Source of the DNA: Melioribacter sp.
Lineage (GTDB): Bacteria > Bacteroidota > Ignavibacteria > Ignavibacteriales > Melioribacteraceae
Length of the DNA stretch: 64,000 nt
Direction of reading: 5' to 3'
Assembly: GCA_020723965.1 (NCBI GenBank)
Contig: DYHW01000001.1
Coordinates: 420,587 to 484,586 of the forward strand
Part shown: piece by piece, positions 26,270-34,938 of the stretch
Position numbering within the stretch: position 1 is the stretch's first letter
How the letters are laid out: every line of letters begins with the position of its first letter
The notes under the pieces: model-generated
What the model saw: the letters and a program-made list of their open reading frames with translations, nothing else
Told to the model about the DNA's origin: nothing
Database searches by the model: none
Position numbers and translations under genes: made by a program

Positions 26270-26469
26270 GTGTTCGAAAAGATTGGATTAGCAATAACAT
26301 TTTCTCCGAATATGCGTTCTCTGCTTCATGATGAAAGTTGCTAAAAATATTATATCGGTTCGGTTGCCCGAATTCTAATGAGACAAGCACCATTGTAGAA
26401 TTTGCAGAAGAATTATCTATTTACAGATCGGCAGATGAATTGATTTCAAAATTGAAACAAGTTTCTTAG
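26270..26469 (+). pseudogene. Possible decayed ORF, universal-stress-protein-like N-terminus
   Basis: From GTG at 26270 the frame reads VFEKIGLAITFSPNMRSLL and stops after 24 residues. The last stretch before 26469, in another frame, reads SNETSTIVEFAEELSIYRSA, then DELISKLKQVS and a stop. Both pieces look protein-like and are preceded or followed by plausible signals (GAGACG before the GTG). The start resembles UspA-like proteins, where KIGLAITFSP-type openings occur, but the match is short. I read this as a gene broken by a large deletion plus frameshift; chance is also possible. Confidence 0.3.
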
Positions 26470-26497
26470 TTTTCAAGTGGAAAATATATTGATATAA

Positions 26498-27271
26498 ATG
26501 ATCTCATCATTCTTTCAAAAAACCGGCAAAAAAGTTTTAGACTTCTTACAGGAGTTTGGACAGGTAGCGCGTCTCTTTTTAGAGATTTTTCGTTTTTCTC
26601 CCAATCTTATAAAAAATAGAAAGAATTTTATTTATCAACTTGAGCACATTGGCGTAAATTCAATTCCGCTTGTGTTGATAATTGCAACATTTACCGGCGC
26701 TGTTGCTGCGTGGCAGGCTGCTTATCAATTGAAAGGAATCGCTCCTCTTTCTTTTCTAGGAACCGCAACAAGCAGAGCAATAATAACAGAACTTGGACCT
26801 GTTTTAACTGCGATAGTAATTGCCGGGAGAATAGGTGCCTCTATTGCAGCCGAACTCGGTTCTATGAAGGTAACAGAACAAATTGACGCGCTTGAAACAA
26901 TGGGAATTAGCCCAGTTGCATTTCTTGCTACGCCAAGATTTTTTGCTTCTATTGTAATGATGCCAATACTTGTAGTTTTTGCTAATGTTATAGCAGTTCT
27001 TGGAGCTTATTTTATTTCTAATTTTTTCCTCGGTGTTTCTTTCGATGTTTTTTTCGAATCGGTTAAGAGACATTTTTACTTTGGCGATTTTATTTTTGGA
27101 TTGATAAAAGGAATGGTCTTTGGCGGCGTTACTTCGTTGATGGGTTGTCATATCGGCTTCAGAACCGAAGGAGGCGCAGAAGGAGTTGGTTTTTCTACAA
27201 TCAGATCATTTGTTTTAAGTTCTGCTCTTATTTTAATTCTCGATTATCTTTTATGGATGCTGGTTTTTTAG
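26498..27271 (+). CDS. mlaE: MlaE-family ABC transporter permease
   Basis: Inner-membrane permease of the MlaFEDB-type phospholipid transporters between inner and outer membrane. The 257 residues show the MlaE hallmarks: an N-terminal amphipathic helix, five or so membrane segments, the segment AELGSMKVTEQIDALETMGISP that contacts the ATPase, and the C-terminal TEGGAEGVGFSTIRSFVLSSALILILD. In most genomes the ATPase (mlaF) and the MCE protein (mlaD) follow; here the next gene is a histidine kinase, so the partners must lie elsewhere. The start ATG has only a weak Shine-Dalgarno. Confidence 0.92.
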   Translation: MISSFFQKTGKKVLDFLQEFGQVARLFLEIFRFSPNLIKNRKNFIYQLEHIGVNSIPLVLIIATFTGAVAAWQAAYQLKGIAPLSFLGTATSRAIITELGPVLTAIVIAGRIGASIAAELGSMKVTEQIDALETMGISPVAFLATPRFFASIVMMPILVVFANVIAVLGAYFISNFFLGVSFDVFFESVKRHFYFGDFIFGLIKGMVFGGVTSLMGCHIGFRTEGGAEGVGFSTIRSFVLSSALILILDYLLWMLVF

Positions 27272-27402
27272 AAATAATTTTATTCAAAGAAAATGTCCTA
27301 TAAGCTCTATCCAGTTCAATCTCAAAAATTTGTGCAGATTTTTTATCGTATAATTGAGCCTGTGCAGGTGAATTTTTTATCTTTTCTTTAAAAGGAAAAA
27401 TT

Positions 27403-28830
27403 ATGGATAACATGATTTTTATTTCCATTTTTTTAATTTTGCTCGGGGCGGTTACTCTACTATTCTCTGCATGGCTAACATACCGATTGTTTCCTTTCAT
27501 ACAATCGGGCATGTATTTCAGATTATGGAAACTGCAATTCTACTTAATGATTTTTTTTACCATAGGTTATTTAGTTGTTATCGTTTTGGAATTAACTTTA
27601 GAACAGTCAATACTTGATTTGATTGTTGGGTTCATATTTTTCTTTGGTAGTTTATTCGTTTTTCTTACTGTATATGTTGGCAAGAAAACAATTATTGATC
27701 TTATCGAGACTACGGTTTCCAAATCTTTTGTTGAAAACATCATAAAATCAATGGCAGATACACTAATAGTAATCAATATTGATAAAAATGCTACAATAAA
27801 AACTGTGAATAATGCAACGCTTAATTTGTTAGGATTCGGTTCCGAAGATTTGATTGGGCAGCCTGTAACAAAAGTATTAAGCGAAGAAATTGTCAGTATT
27901 GCCAATTTAAAAAATCTAAAAGAATTGGAAAGCATAGTAGATATTGAAACTCGTTACAAGACAAAATCCGGCTCTGAAGTTCCCGTTAGTTTTTCTGCTT
28001 CAGTGCTTAAAAATAGTTTCGGGGAATTAGAGGGGGTTATTTTTGTTGGTAAAGATATTAGAGAAAGAAAAGAAGCCGAAGCAAAAATAAATGAATACAT
28101 CGCAAAGCTGAAGCAATCGGAATTGAGCCTGAAAGAATTAAATGCAAGTAAAGATAAATTTTTTTCAATAATTGCTCACGATCTCCGCAATCCATTTTCT
28201 GCCGTCCTCGGTTTTTCTGAAATACTTTCTAACGATGTAAAACAATTATCAAAAGAAGAAATTGAAGAATTTGCGTCTCATCTTTACAAACAATCAAAAA
28301 CAATTTTTGATCTGTTAGAAAATCTTCTTACTTGGTCTAGAGTGCAAACCGGAAGAATGCAATATAATCCCGCAAATTTTTCAATCAGCCAATGCATCGA
28401 AAATGTTGCAGATGTTTACGAAAGCGTTGCTCAAAAGAAGGGTATAGTTATAGAGTATTGTAAAGACGAAGAAATTGTATTTGCAGATGAAGATATGATC
28501 TTCACTGTTATTCGTAATCTTGTATCAAATGCCATCAAATTTACTAAACCTGGAGGCAAAATTTGTGTCGAATTAAAAAAACAAAATGATTTTATTGAAT
28601 TAATTGTTGCCGATACCGGAATAGGGGTCTCCGGAAACGATATTGAGAAATTATTTAAGATCGATATTCAACATTCAACTATTGGCACTGGAGATGAAAA
28701 AGGAACCGGGCTTGGACTTATACTTTGTAAGGAGTTAGTAACCCTAAATGGCGGAAAGATTTCTGTTGAAAGCAAACTTGGGCAAGGAACAAAATTTTTC
28801 TTTACTGTCCAAAGAAGTAAAAATATATGA
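27403..28830 (+). CDS. Membrane-bound PAS sensor histidine kinase, orphan
   Basis: A 475-residue kinase. Three hydrophobic segments (about 4-30, 43-64 and 70-92) place the N-terminus in the membrane with very short loops, so it likely senses within the membrane or through the PAS domain (about 108-225, ending in the PAC-like FVGKDIRERKEAE). A short coiled linker leads to HisKA with the phospho-acceptor H259 in FSIIAHDLRNPF, then HATPase_c with N-box VIRNLVSNAIKFT, G1 DTGIGV and G2 GTGLGL. No response regulator is adjacent. AAAAGGAAAAATT precedes the ATG. The signal is unknown. Confidence 0.9.
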   Translation: MDNMIFISIFLILLGAVTLLFSAWLTYRLFPFIQSGMYFRLWKLQFYLMIFFTIGYLVVIVLELTLEQSILDLIVGFIFFFGSLFVFLTVYVGKKTIIDLIETTVSKSFVENIIKSMADTLIVINIDKNATIKTVNNATLNLLGFGSEDLIGQPVTKVLSEEIVSIANLKNLKELESIVDIETRYKTKSGSEVPVSFSASVLKNSFGELEGVIFVGKDIRERKEAEAKINEYIAKLKQSELSLKELNASKDKFFSIIAHDLRNPFSAVLGFSEILSNDVKQLSKEEIEEFASHLYKQSKTIFDLLENLLTWSRVQTGRMQYNPANFSISQCIENVADVYESVAQKKGIVIEYCKDEEIVFADEDMIFTVIRNLVSNAIKFTKPGGKICVELKKQNDFIELIVADTGIGVSGNDIEKLFKIDIQHSTIGTGDEKGTGLGLILCKELVTLNGGKISVESKLGQGTKFFFTVQRSKNI

Positions 28831-28883
28831 TGGAATATTGATAATTTTACATAGGATTTTAAAAAATTTTTAAAGGTAGATGA

Positions 28884-30107
28884 ATGACCAATTTTGTAAT
28901 TAAACCCGCAGTTAGAACAGAGAACATTACTTACGCTGTGCGCGATATTGTAGCGCTTGCTAACGAAGTTGCAAAAACCGGAAAGGAAATGTTGTATCTG
29001 AACATAGGCGATCCAAATCTTTTTGACTGGGAACCGCCAAAACATTTAATTGAAGAAACATATAAAGCGATGTTAAAAAATTATAACGGATATGCGCCAT
29101 CATCGGGAATTAAAGAAGCAGTCAATGCAATAGAATTTGAAGCAGACCGAAAAGGAATTAAAAATGTTCAGGATATTTTTGTTACAACCGGTGCAAGCGA
29201 AGCAATTGATATTTGCTTGACCGCCTTAGTAAACAACGGCGAAAATGTTTTAACACCAACACCAGGCTATCCACTTTACACTGCTATTCAGAGCAAACTG
29301 CAGACAATGGAAAACCCATACTATCTTGATGAGAACAACGGATGGCAGCCGGATATTGAAGACATTAAAAGTAAAATTAATGATAAAACACGCGCAATAA
29401 TTTTAATCAATCCAAACAACCCTACTGGTTCCAACGTTTTGCCTGAAACGCTTAAACAAATTATTGATCTAGCAATTGAACACAATCTTGTGATCTTTGC
29501 TGATGAGATATACGACAAGCTTTTGATGGACGGAAAGAAACACACTTCGATTGCTTCGCTAAATTCTGAGGCGCCGATTGTTACTTTCGGCGGGTTGTCT
29601 AAAAATTATATGGTGCCTGGATTCAGAATTGGCTGGGGAATTGTAAGCGGCAATCATTCTATATTAAAAGATTATATTGAAGCGATTAACAAACTGCTGC
29701 GCGCTCGTTTATCTGCAAATCATCCCGAACAATATGGAATAGCTCCGTCACTTCTAGGAGATCAATCTCATCTCGAAATTGCAAAACAAAAACTTACGCG
29801 AAGAAGAAATCTTACCGTTGAAATGATGAATGCAATTTCCGGTATTACATGCGTTGAACCCGAAGGCGCATTTTATGCTTTTCCTAGATTGCACAACGTT
29901 TCTAACGACGCACACTTTGTTTCTGAGTTAATTAAAGAGACTGGGGTAGTTGTTGTTCCAGGAAGCGGATTTGGTCAAGTACCGGGCACTAAGCATTTTA
30001 GAATTGTTTTTCTTCCGCCGGAAAATGTTTTAGAGAAAGCTTACTTAGCGATCGGTAATTTTTTTACAAAGTATGTAGAGAAATATGAAAAGGTTGGGGC
30101 TAAATAA
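28884..30107 (+). CDS. Class I/II aminotransferase, alanine/aspartate type
   Basis: PLP-dependent fold-type I aminotransferase of 407 residues. Diagnostic segments: YAPSSGIKEA (substrate loop), TTGASEAIDICLTALVNNGENVLTPTPGYPLY, INPNNPTGSNV, FADEIYDKLLMDG and the PLP lysine in GGLSKNYMVPGFRIGW. The C-terminal ARG is in HFRIVFLPP. It resembles the AlaA/AlaT (glutamate-pyruvate) and aspartate aminotransferase subgroup; the exact substrate cannot be fixed from sequence alone. AAAGGTAG precedes the ATG. It may share a transcript with the kinase gene 53 bases upstream. Confidence 0.88.
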   Translation: MTNFVIKPAVRTENITYAVRDIVALANEVAKTGKEMLYLNIGDPNLFDWEPPKHLIEETYKAMLKNYNGYAPSSGIKEAVNAIEFEADRKGIKNVQDIFVTTGASEAIDICLTALVNNGENVLTPTPGYPLYTAIQSKLQTMENPYYLDENNGWQPDIEDIKSKINDKTRAIILINPNNPTGSNVLPETLKQIIDLAIEHNLVIFADEIYDKLLMDGKKHTSIASLNSEAPIVTFGGLSKNYMVPGFRIGWGIVSGNHSILKDYIEAINKLLRARLSANHPEQYGIAPSLLGDQSHLEIAKQKLTRRRNLTVEMMNAISGITCVEPEGAFYAFPRLHNVSNDAHFVSELIKETGVVVVPGSGFGQVPGTKHFRIVFLPPENVLEKAYLAIGNFFTKYVEKYEKVGAK

Positions 30108-30234
30108 TTTTTTGACCTTGCTCTGCTTCAATTAAATTAAATAGGTGAGGATTTAGGTGAAGCCGAGTTTGATAACCAAACTGCTCTTCTCTATATTTGC
30201 TTCACACTTTTTCAATCAACTGTAGAAATATCTT

Positions 30235-31485
30235 TTGAAGAATATAAACATCACAGAACTGCCCAACGGAATAAAAGTAATTTCTGAAAAAATAAGCTAC
30301 GTTAAGTCATTCTCTCTTGGATTTTGGTTTAACGTTGGCTCACGGGATGAAACTCCTGAAAATAACGGCATAAGTCATTTTCTTGAACATATGTTCTTTA
30401 AAGGAACAAAAAAACGCTCGGCTAAAAAAATTGCCGGAGATATTGAATCACTTGGCGGTTACCTCAATGCATTCACATCGAAGGAACATACTTGTTTTTA
30501 CGGGAGAGGATTAACCGATCATATAGAGAAGACTTTTGAAGTTCTTGCCGACATGGTTCAAAATTCTGTCTTCGATCCGAAAGAAATTGAAAAAGAATCA
30601 GCAGTCGTGATTGAAGAACTCTACGATATTGAAGATTCTCCCGATGAATTGATCTTCGACAAATTTGAAAGTAATGTATTTGCTGGTAATCCACTCGGAA
30701 TGCCGATCATCGGAACAGAAAAGAACTTGCGCGCATTCAAACAAAAAGACCTGCTCAATTATGTAAATGAAAACTATACTTCCGACCGCTTCTTTATTGT
30801 TGCTTCGGGAGATATTGAGCATAATGATTTAATTAAATTCGCCAAAAAATATCTTGCGAGAAAATTTAGAGCCGTTAACGAAAAAAAAAGGCAGTTGATA
30901 CTCAATCCAACAACCGATCTTCATGTACAAAAAGAAACCCAGCAAGTTCATTACATTCTTGGAAAAATAACTTACGGCTTCAAGGAAAAGAAAAGAAATA
31001 TTGTGAGCGTGCTTTCTCATATTTTGGGAGAGGGAAGCAGTTCGCGTCTTTTTCAGAAAATACGAGAGGAAAACGGAATCGCATATCAGATTAACACATT
31101 TCTAAATTCTTTTTTTGATACCTCTACATTCGGAGTTTATCTTTCGACAAATGATAAATCGATACACAAAGCAGAGAGTTTGATCTTTGAAGAGATCAAG
31201 AAGATCAAAGAGAAAAAAGTGAATACTGTTGAACTTGACCGGGCAAAAGAATATCTGATAGGAAACATGTTGATGAGCTTAGAAAGCACAACTAACCGTA
31301 TGCTACGAATTGCGCAATCAATAATCTACTTTAATAAAATAAAACCTGTGGAAGAAACCGTGAGAAATATTCAAGCTGTGGGCGCAAAAGAAATTAGAGA
31401 AATTTCTAACGAAATATTTGAAAATAGTAATCTAACAAGAGTAATTTTGTCCCCAAAAAACTTATTGCTTCAGAAAGTTGCATAA
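30235..31485 (+). CDS. M16-family zinc peptidase (processing-peptidase type)
   Basis: A 416-residue insulinase-family peptidase. The inverted zinc motif HFLEH lies at residues 48-52 (GISHFLEHMFFKGT), with the downstream glutamate in VVIEELYDIEDSPDE. The C-terminal half shows the second M16 fold with GEGSSSRLFQKIREENG, as in the mitochondrial processing-peptidase beta and PqqL/YmxG group. There is no signal peptide. The start is TTG at 30235 because an in-frame TAG lies at 30223-30225 and no ATG follows soon. It is followed after 11 bases by nuoG, so it may be co-expressed with complex I genes. Confidence 0.9.
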   Translation: MKNINITELPNGIKVISEKISYVKSFSLGFWFNVGSRDETPENNGISHFLEHMFFKGTKKRSAKKIAGDIESLGGYLNAFTSKEHTCFYGRGLTDHIEKTFEVLADMVQNSVFDPKEIEKESAVVIEELYDIEDSPDELIFDKFESNVFAGNPLGMPIIGTEKNLRAFKQKDLLNYVNENYTSDRFFIVASGDIEHNDLIKFAKKYLARKFRAVNEKKRQLILNPTTDLHVQKETQQVHYILGKITYGFKEKKRNIVSVLSHILGEGSSSRLFQKIREENGIAYQINTFLNSFFDTSTFGVYLSTNDKSIHKAESLIFEEIKKIKEKKVNTVELDRAKEYLIGNMLMSLESTTNRMLRIAQSIIYFNKIKPVEETVRNIQAVGAKEIREISNEIFENSNLTRVILSPKNLLLQKVA

Positions 31486-31496
31486 AGGAAAGCGAT

Positions 31497-33170
31497 ATGC
31501 CGACATTAACCGTTGACGGAAAACAGATAGAGTTTAAGCAAGGTGAAACAGTAATTGAAGCTGCACGCAATGCAGGCATCGATATACCTCATTTTTGCTG
31601 GCATCCTAGTTTATCGATCTCTGGGAACTGTCGTGTCTGTTTAGTAGAAATTGAAAAAATGCCTAAGCTCGCTATCTCATGTTCTACATATGCAGCTGAA
31701 GGAATGGTAGTTTACACTCAATCGGAAAAAACTTTACAAGCGCGCAATGCTGTAATGGAATTTATTCTTGTCAATCACCCGCTCGATTGCCCAATTTGCG
31801 ATGAAGCCGGCGAATGTAAACTTCAAGAATATGCTTATGCTCACGGAAAAGGTGAAAGCCGTTTCGAAGAAATAAAAAATAGAAAAGAGAAACGTGTTCA
31901 GCTTGGACCTCATATCAAGTTCGACGCTGAAAGATGTATCTCTTGCTCGCTCTGTATTCGTTTCTCAGACGAAATTGCAAGAAAGAATCAACTTACTTTT
32001 ATTAAACGCGGTGATAAAGTTACAATCACAACTTTTCCCGGGGAGTCGTTTGATAATTCTTATACGCTTAACACAGTTGATATCTGTCCTGTTGGTGCAT
32101 TAACCAATCAAGATTTCAGGTTCAAATCGCGCGTGTGGGAAATGTCAAAAACAAATTCAGTTTGCGTTGGCTGCTCTCGCGGATGTAATACAGAAGTCTG
32201 GGTACGCAATAACCAGATCTTGAGATTGACACCGCGACACAATAAAGATGTGAACAACTATTGGATGTGCGACAACGGAAGATTAAACACTTTTAAAACT
32301 GTTAACACCAGCAATAGAATTGATGGAGCATTCATACGTAAAGAAGGAATGCTTCAAAAAGCCTCTTTGGAAAAGGCGGTTTTATTTGCGGCAAAAAGTT
32401 TGAAGGAATTTAAGAGCGGAGAAATTGCATTCATCGGTTCAGCTTATGCAACATGTGAAGATAATTATGCGTTGGTAAAATTTGCTAAAATGCTAAGTGT
32501 TACAAATCTTGCTTTTGCTAATCATATCATTCCAGGTGATCAAGATGATATTTTAATTCGTGAGGATAAAACTCCAAACTCGCTTGGAGCTGAATTAGTT
32601 GGAATTAAATCTGGTCCGGGTAGTCTGAATCTTGAAGGAATATTAAAAGGAATTAGAGAAGGAAAGATCAAAGCTCTTTACGTTATGGAAGATGATCCGG
32701 CATCATTAAGTGATGAATTTGAAGAAGCGCTTGGCAAACTTGATCTCTTAATTGTTCACGATACAAACCAAAACCGATCAACAACTCTTGCAGATATTGT
32801 TTTCCCGGCATCAACGTTTGCAGAGAAGAACGGAACGTTTGTAAACTTTCAAGGAAGAGTTCAGAGAATTCTACCTTCAGTAGCAACAGCAGAAATGGAC
32901 CGTGCTCTTGATGGAATGGAAATGAGTCGTTGGGATAAATTCGGAACAGAATTCGATCGCTGGAATCAAGGTCATAAATACGATGCAAAACCAAGTTGGA
33001 AAATTTTAACGATGCTTTCTTTACAGTTAGGCAGTAAAATGAAATATGAGATGGCAGAAGAAATTTTTTCTGAAATTGCAAATTCTATAGACGCTTTTAA
33101 AGGTCTAGATTATGATAAAATTGGAGAACTCGGCGCTCAATTAAAAATTAAGCAAACAATCTTAAAATAG
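31497..33170 (+). CDS. nuoG: NADH-quinone oxidoreductase subunit G
   Basis: Iron-sulfur subunit of the peripheral arm of complex I. Seen in order: the [2Fe-2S] domain (HFCWHPSLSISGNCRVCLVE), the His/Cys-ligated [4Fe-4S] site (HPLDCPICDEAGECKLQE), a further [4Fe-4S] site (CISCSLCIRF and CPVGAL), then a molybdopterin-oxidoreductase-like domain with CVGCSRGCN and a later Cys, which matches the extra N7-type cluster of some bacteria. At 557 residues it is much shorter than the roughly 900-residue E. coli protein; the C-terminal molybdopterin-like part is trimmed, as in several other phyla. AAGGAAAGC precedes the ATG. Confidence 0.93.
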   Translation: MPTLTVDGKQIEFKQGETVIEAARNAGIDIPHFCWHPSLSISGNCRVCLVEIEKMPKLAISCSTYAAEGMVVYTQSEKTLQARNAVMEFILVNHPLDCPICDEAGECKLQEYAYAHGKGESRFEEIKNRKEKRVQLGPHIKFDAERCISCSLCIRFSDEIARKNQLTFIKRGDKVTITTFPGESFDNSYTLNTVDICPVGALTNQDFRFKSRVWEMSKTNSVCVGCSRGCNTEVWVRNNQILRLTPRHNKDVNNYWMCDNGRLNTFKTVNTSNRIDGAFIRKEGMLQKASLEKAVLFAAKSLKEFKSGEIAFIGSAYATCEDNYALVKFAKMLSVTNLAFANHIIPGDQDDILIREDKTPNSLGAELVGIKSGPGSLNLEGILKGIREGKIKALYVMEDDPASLSDEFEEALGKLDLLIVHDTNQNRSTTLADIVFPASTFAEKNGTFVNFQGRVQRILPSVATAEMDRALDGMEMSRWDKFGTEFDRWNQGHKYDAKPSWKILTMLSLQLGSKMKYEMAEEIFSEIANSIDAFKGLDYDKIGELGAQLKIKQTILK

Positions 33171-33224
33171 AACGCAGATATTTATGACGATTATGATTCA
33201 ATATGATCATAATAAATCTGTGTT
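33171..33224. repeat. Large imperfect hairpin between nuoG and nuoH
   Basis: Starts right after the nuoG stop. Outer arms AACGCAGATATTTATGA (33171-33187) and TCATAATAAATCTGTGTT (33207-33224) are imperfect inverses, and inner ATTATGAT/ATCATAAT (33190-33197 and 33206-33213) is perfect; the pairings are alternatives. The wording resembles short interspersed palindromes of related genomes (inference). Confidence 0.55.
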
Positions 33225-33252
33225 CAATTATAAAACTCGGAGTGATTAGTTA

Positions 33253-34284
33253 ATGAACATTTGGGAAATAATAATTATCTCGCTAATCAAAATTCTGATA
33301 ATTGTTGTTATGCTGCTTTTAACCGTAGCATACTCAGTTTATTTCGAAAGAAAGATAAGTGCATGGGTGCAAAACAGAGTTGGGCCAAATCGAGTAGGAT
33401 GGCTGGGTTTACTTCAGCCGTTCGCGGATGTTTTCAAACTTTTATTTAAAGAAGATATTATTCCTACTGCTGCAAATAAACCTTTGCACACTTTGGCTCC
33501 CTTCATTGCATTATTTGTTGCCTTTTCAACTTATGCTGTTATACCATTAGGTCCTCCGGTTGAATTATTCGGTTACAAAATAAATTTAGTTGTTGCTGAT
33601 GTTAACATCGGAATTCTTTACGTTCTTGCACTCACTTCACTTGGAGTCTATGGAATTACATTTGCGGGGTGGTCTTCCGGAAGCAAGTATTCTCTGCTTG
33701 GCGGAATTCGCTCCTCAGCTCAGATGATTTCGTACGAAGTATCGATGGGATTTTCAATTGCTGGTGTTTTATTGATGTCGCAATCTCTTAGTCCGGTTAA
33801 AATAGTTGAAGCTCAACATGGATGGATGTGGAACGCAATTCTTCAGCCAATTGGATTTATTACATTTGTAGTTTCTGCTTTCGCAGAAACAAACAGACTG
33901 CCGTTCGATCTACCAGAAGCCGAACCCGAGCTCGTTGGCGGTTATCATACTGAATATAGTTCGTTCAAATTTGCCGGATTCTTTCTAGCAGAATATGCAA
34001 ACATGGCTATTGCCAGTGCATTGATAGTTACTTTATATCTTGGCGGCTGGCAGGTTCCTTACATTGAAAAATTAGGTTTAAGTTACACGCTTACTACTAT
34101 TATTCAAATTGCGTCAATGTTTTTAAAAATTGGAGCATTGTTGTTTTTCTTTATTTGGGTTCGATGGTCTATACCTCGTTTTAGATATGATCAATTAATG
34201 AGTCTTGGCTGGAAAGTTATGTTTCCGTTAGCCCTTGTGAATATTATATGGGTCGCGGCGCTTATAATGATTTTTAATTTATAA
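33253..34284 (+). CDS. nuoH: NADH-quinone oxidoreductase subunit H
   Basis: Membrane subunit at the junction of the two arms of complex I, contributing to the quinone cavity. The 343 residues form about eight membrane helices. Conserved stretches are YFERKISAWVQNRVGPNRVG near the start, the quinone-site loop AETNRLPFDLPEAEPELVGGYHTEYSS, and the C-terminal RWSIPRFRYDQLMSLGWK. Length is normal. It lies between nuoG and nuoI; the large hairpin occupies the gap before it. Confidence 0.96.
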   Translation: MNIWEIIIISLIKILIIVVMLLLTVAYSVYFERKISAWVQNRVGPNRVGWLGLLQPFADVFKLLFKEDIIPTAANKPLHTLAPFIALFVAFSTYAVIPLGPPVELFGYKINLVVADVNIGILYVLALTSLGVYGITFAGWSSGSKYSLLGGIRSSAQMISYEVSMGFSIAGVLLMSQSLSPVKIVEAQHGWMWNAILQPIGFITFVVSAFAETNRLPFDLPEAEPELVGGYHTEYSSFKFAGFFLAEYANMAIASALIVTLYLGGWQVPYIEKLGLSYTLTTIIQIASMFLKIGALLFFFIWVRWSIPRFRYDQLMSLGWKVMFPLALVNIIWVAALIMIFNL

Positions 34285-34328
34285 TTTATAGCGCGGACTT
34301 TAGTTCGAAAAAGATTGAAAGGTAAAAG

Positions 34329-34823
34329 ATGCCAGTACAAAAAAGAAAAAAAGATTTGAACATTTTTGGCAAGCTTTACATTCCAGAAATTGTTAAAGGA
34401 ATGGCACTTACTTTAAAGAGCATGTTCCGCCCAAATGTTACGTTGCTATATCCTGAAGTCAGGTTTGACCCCCCGGCATCGTATCGTGGTCGTCCAGTTT
34501 TAGTACAAGAACCAAATGGAACCGGTCGCTGCGTTGCATGCGGATTGTGCGCGCGTGTTTGTCCAGCTCTTGCAATCGAAGTGCAAGCGGCTGAAACTGA
34601 ATTGGAAAAAGAAAGATACCCTCAAAAGTTCGAAATCAATATGCTGCGCTGTATCTTCTGTGGATTCTGCGAAGAAGTATGTCCAGAAGAAGCTATTGTA
34701 ATGAGCAAAGATTACGAGTTGGTCTTCGCAAATCGTAATGATGCAATCTATGGAAAAGATAAACTACTTGTTCCTATTGATAACTTGAGAGCTCGATTAG
34801 AATTCTTAAGAAAATTCAAGTAA
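34329..34823 (+). CDS. nuoI: NADH-quinone oxidoreductase subunit I
   Basis: Peripheral-arm subunit with two [4Fe-4S] clusters (N6a and N6b) that pass electrons toward the quinone. The 164 residues contain two ferredoxin motifs, CVACGLCARVCP and CIFCGFCEEVCP, preceded by the RFDPPASYRGRPVL segment. The gap before it (34285-34328) holds a small hairpin, CGGACT/AGTTCG at 34294-34307. No nuoJ follows: the next gene is a comM-like ATPase, so the rest of complex I is encoded elsewhere. Confidence 0.95.
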   Translation: MPVQKRKKDLNIFGKLYIPEIVKGMALTLKSMFRPNVTLLYPEVRFDPPASYRGRPVLVQEPNGTGRCVACGLCARVCPALAIEVQAAETELEKERYPQKFEINMLRCIFCGFCEEVCPEEAIVMSKDYELVFANRNDAIYGKDKLLVPIDNLRARLEFLRKFK

Positions 34824-34938
34824 AAAAGGAGAAAGATCAGCTTATATTTTTTACAAGAATTTTCAACCCCGCAATAGCCGGTTCTTTTTGTTTCTGGTAA
34901 TTTTTTCTTAGTTTGAAAATAAAATCGGGGGTTCTCTT

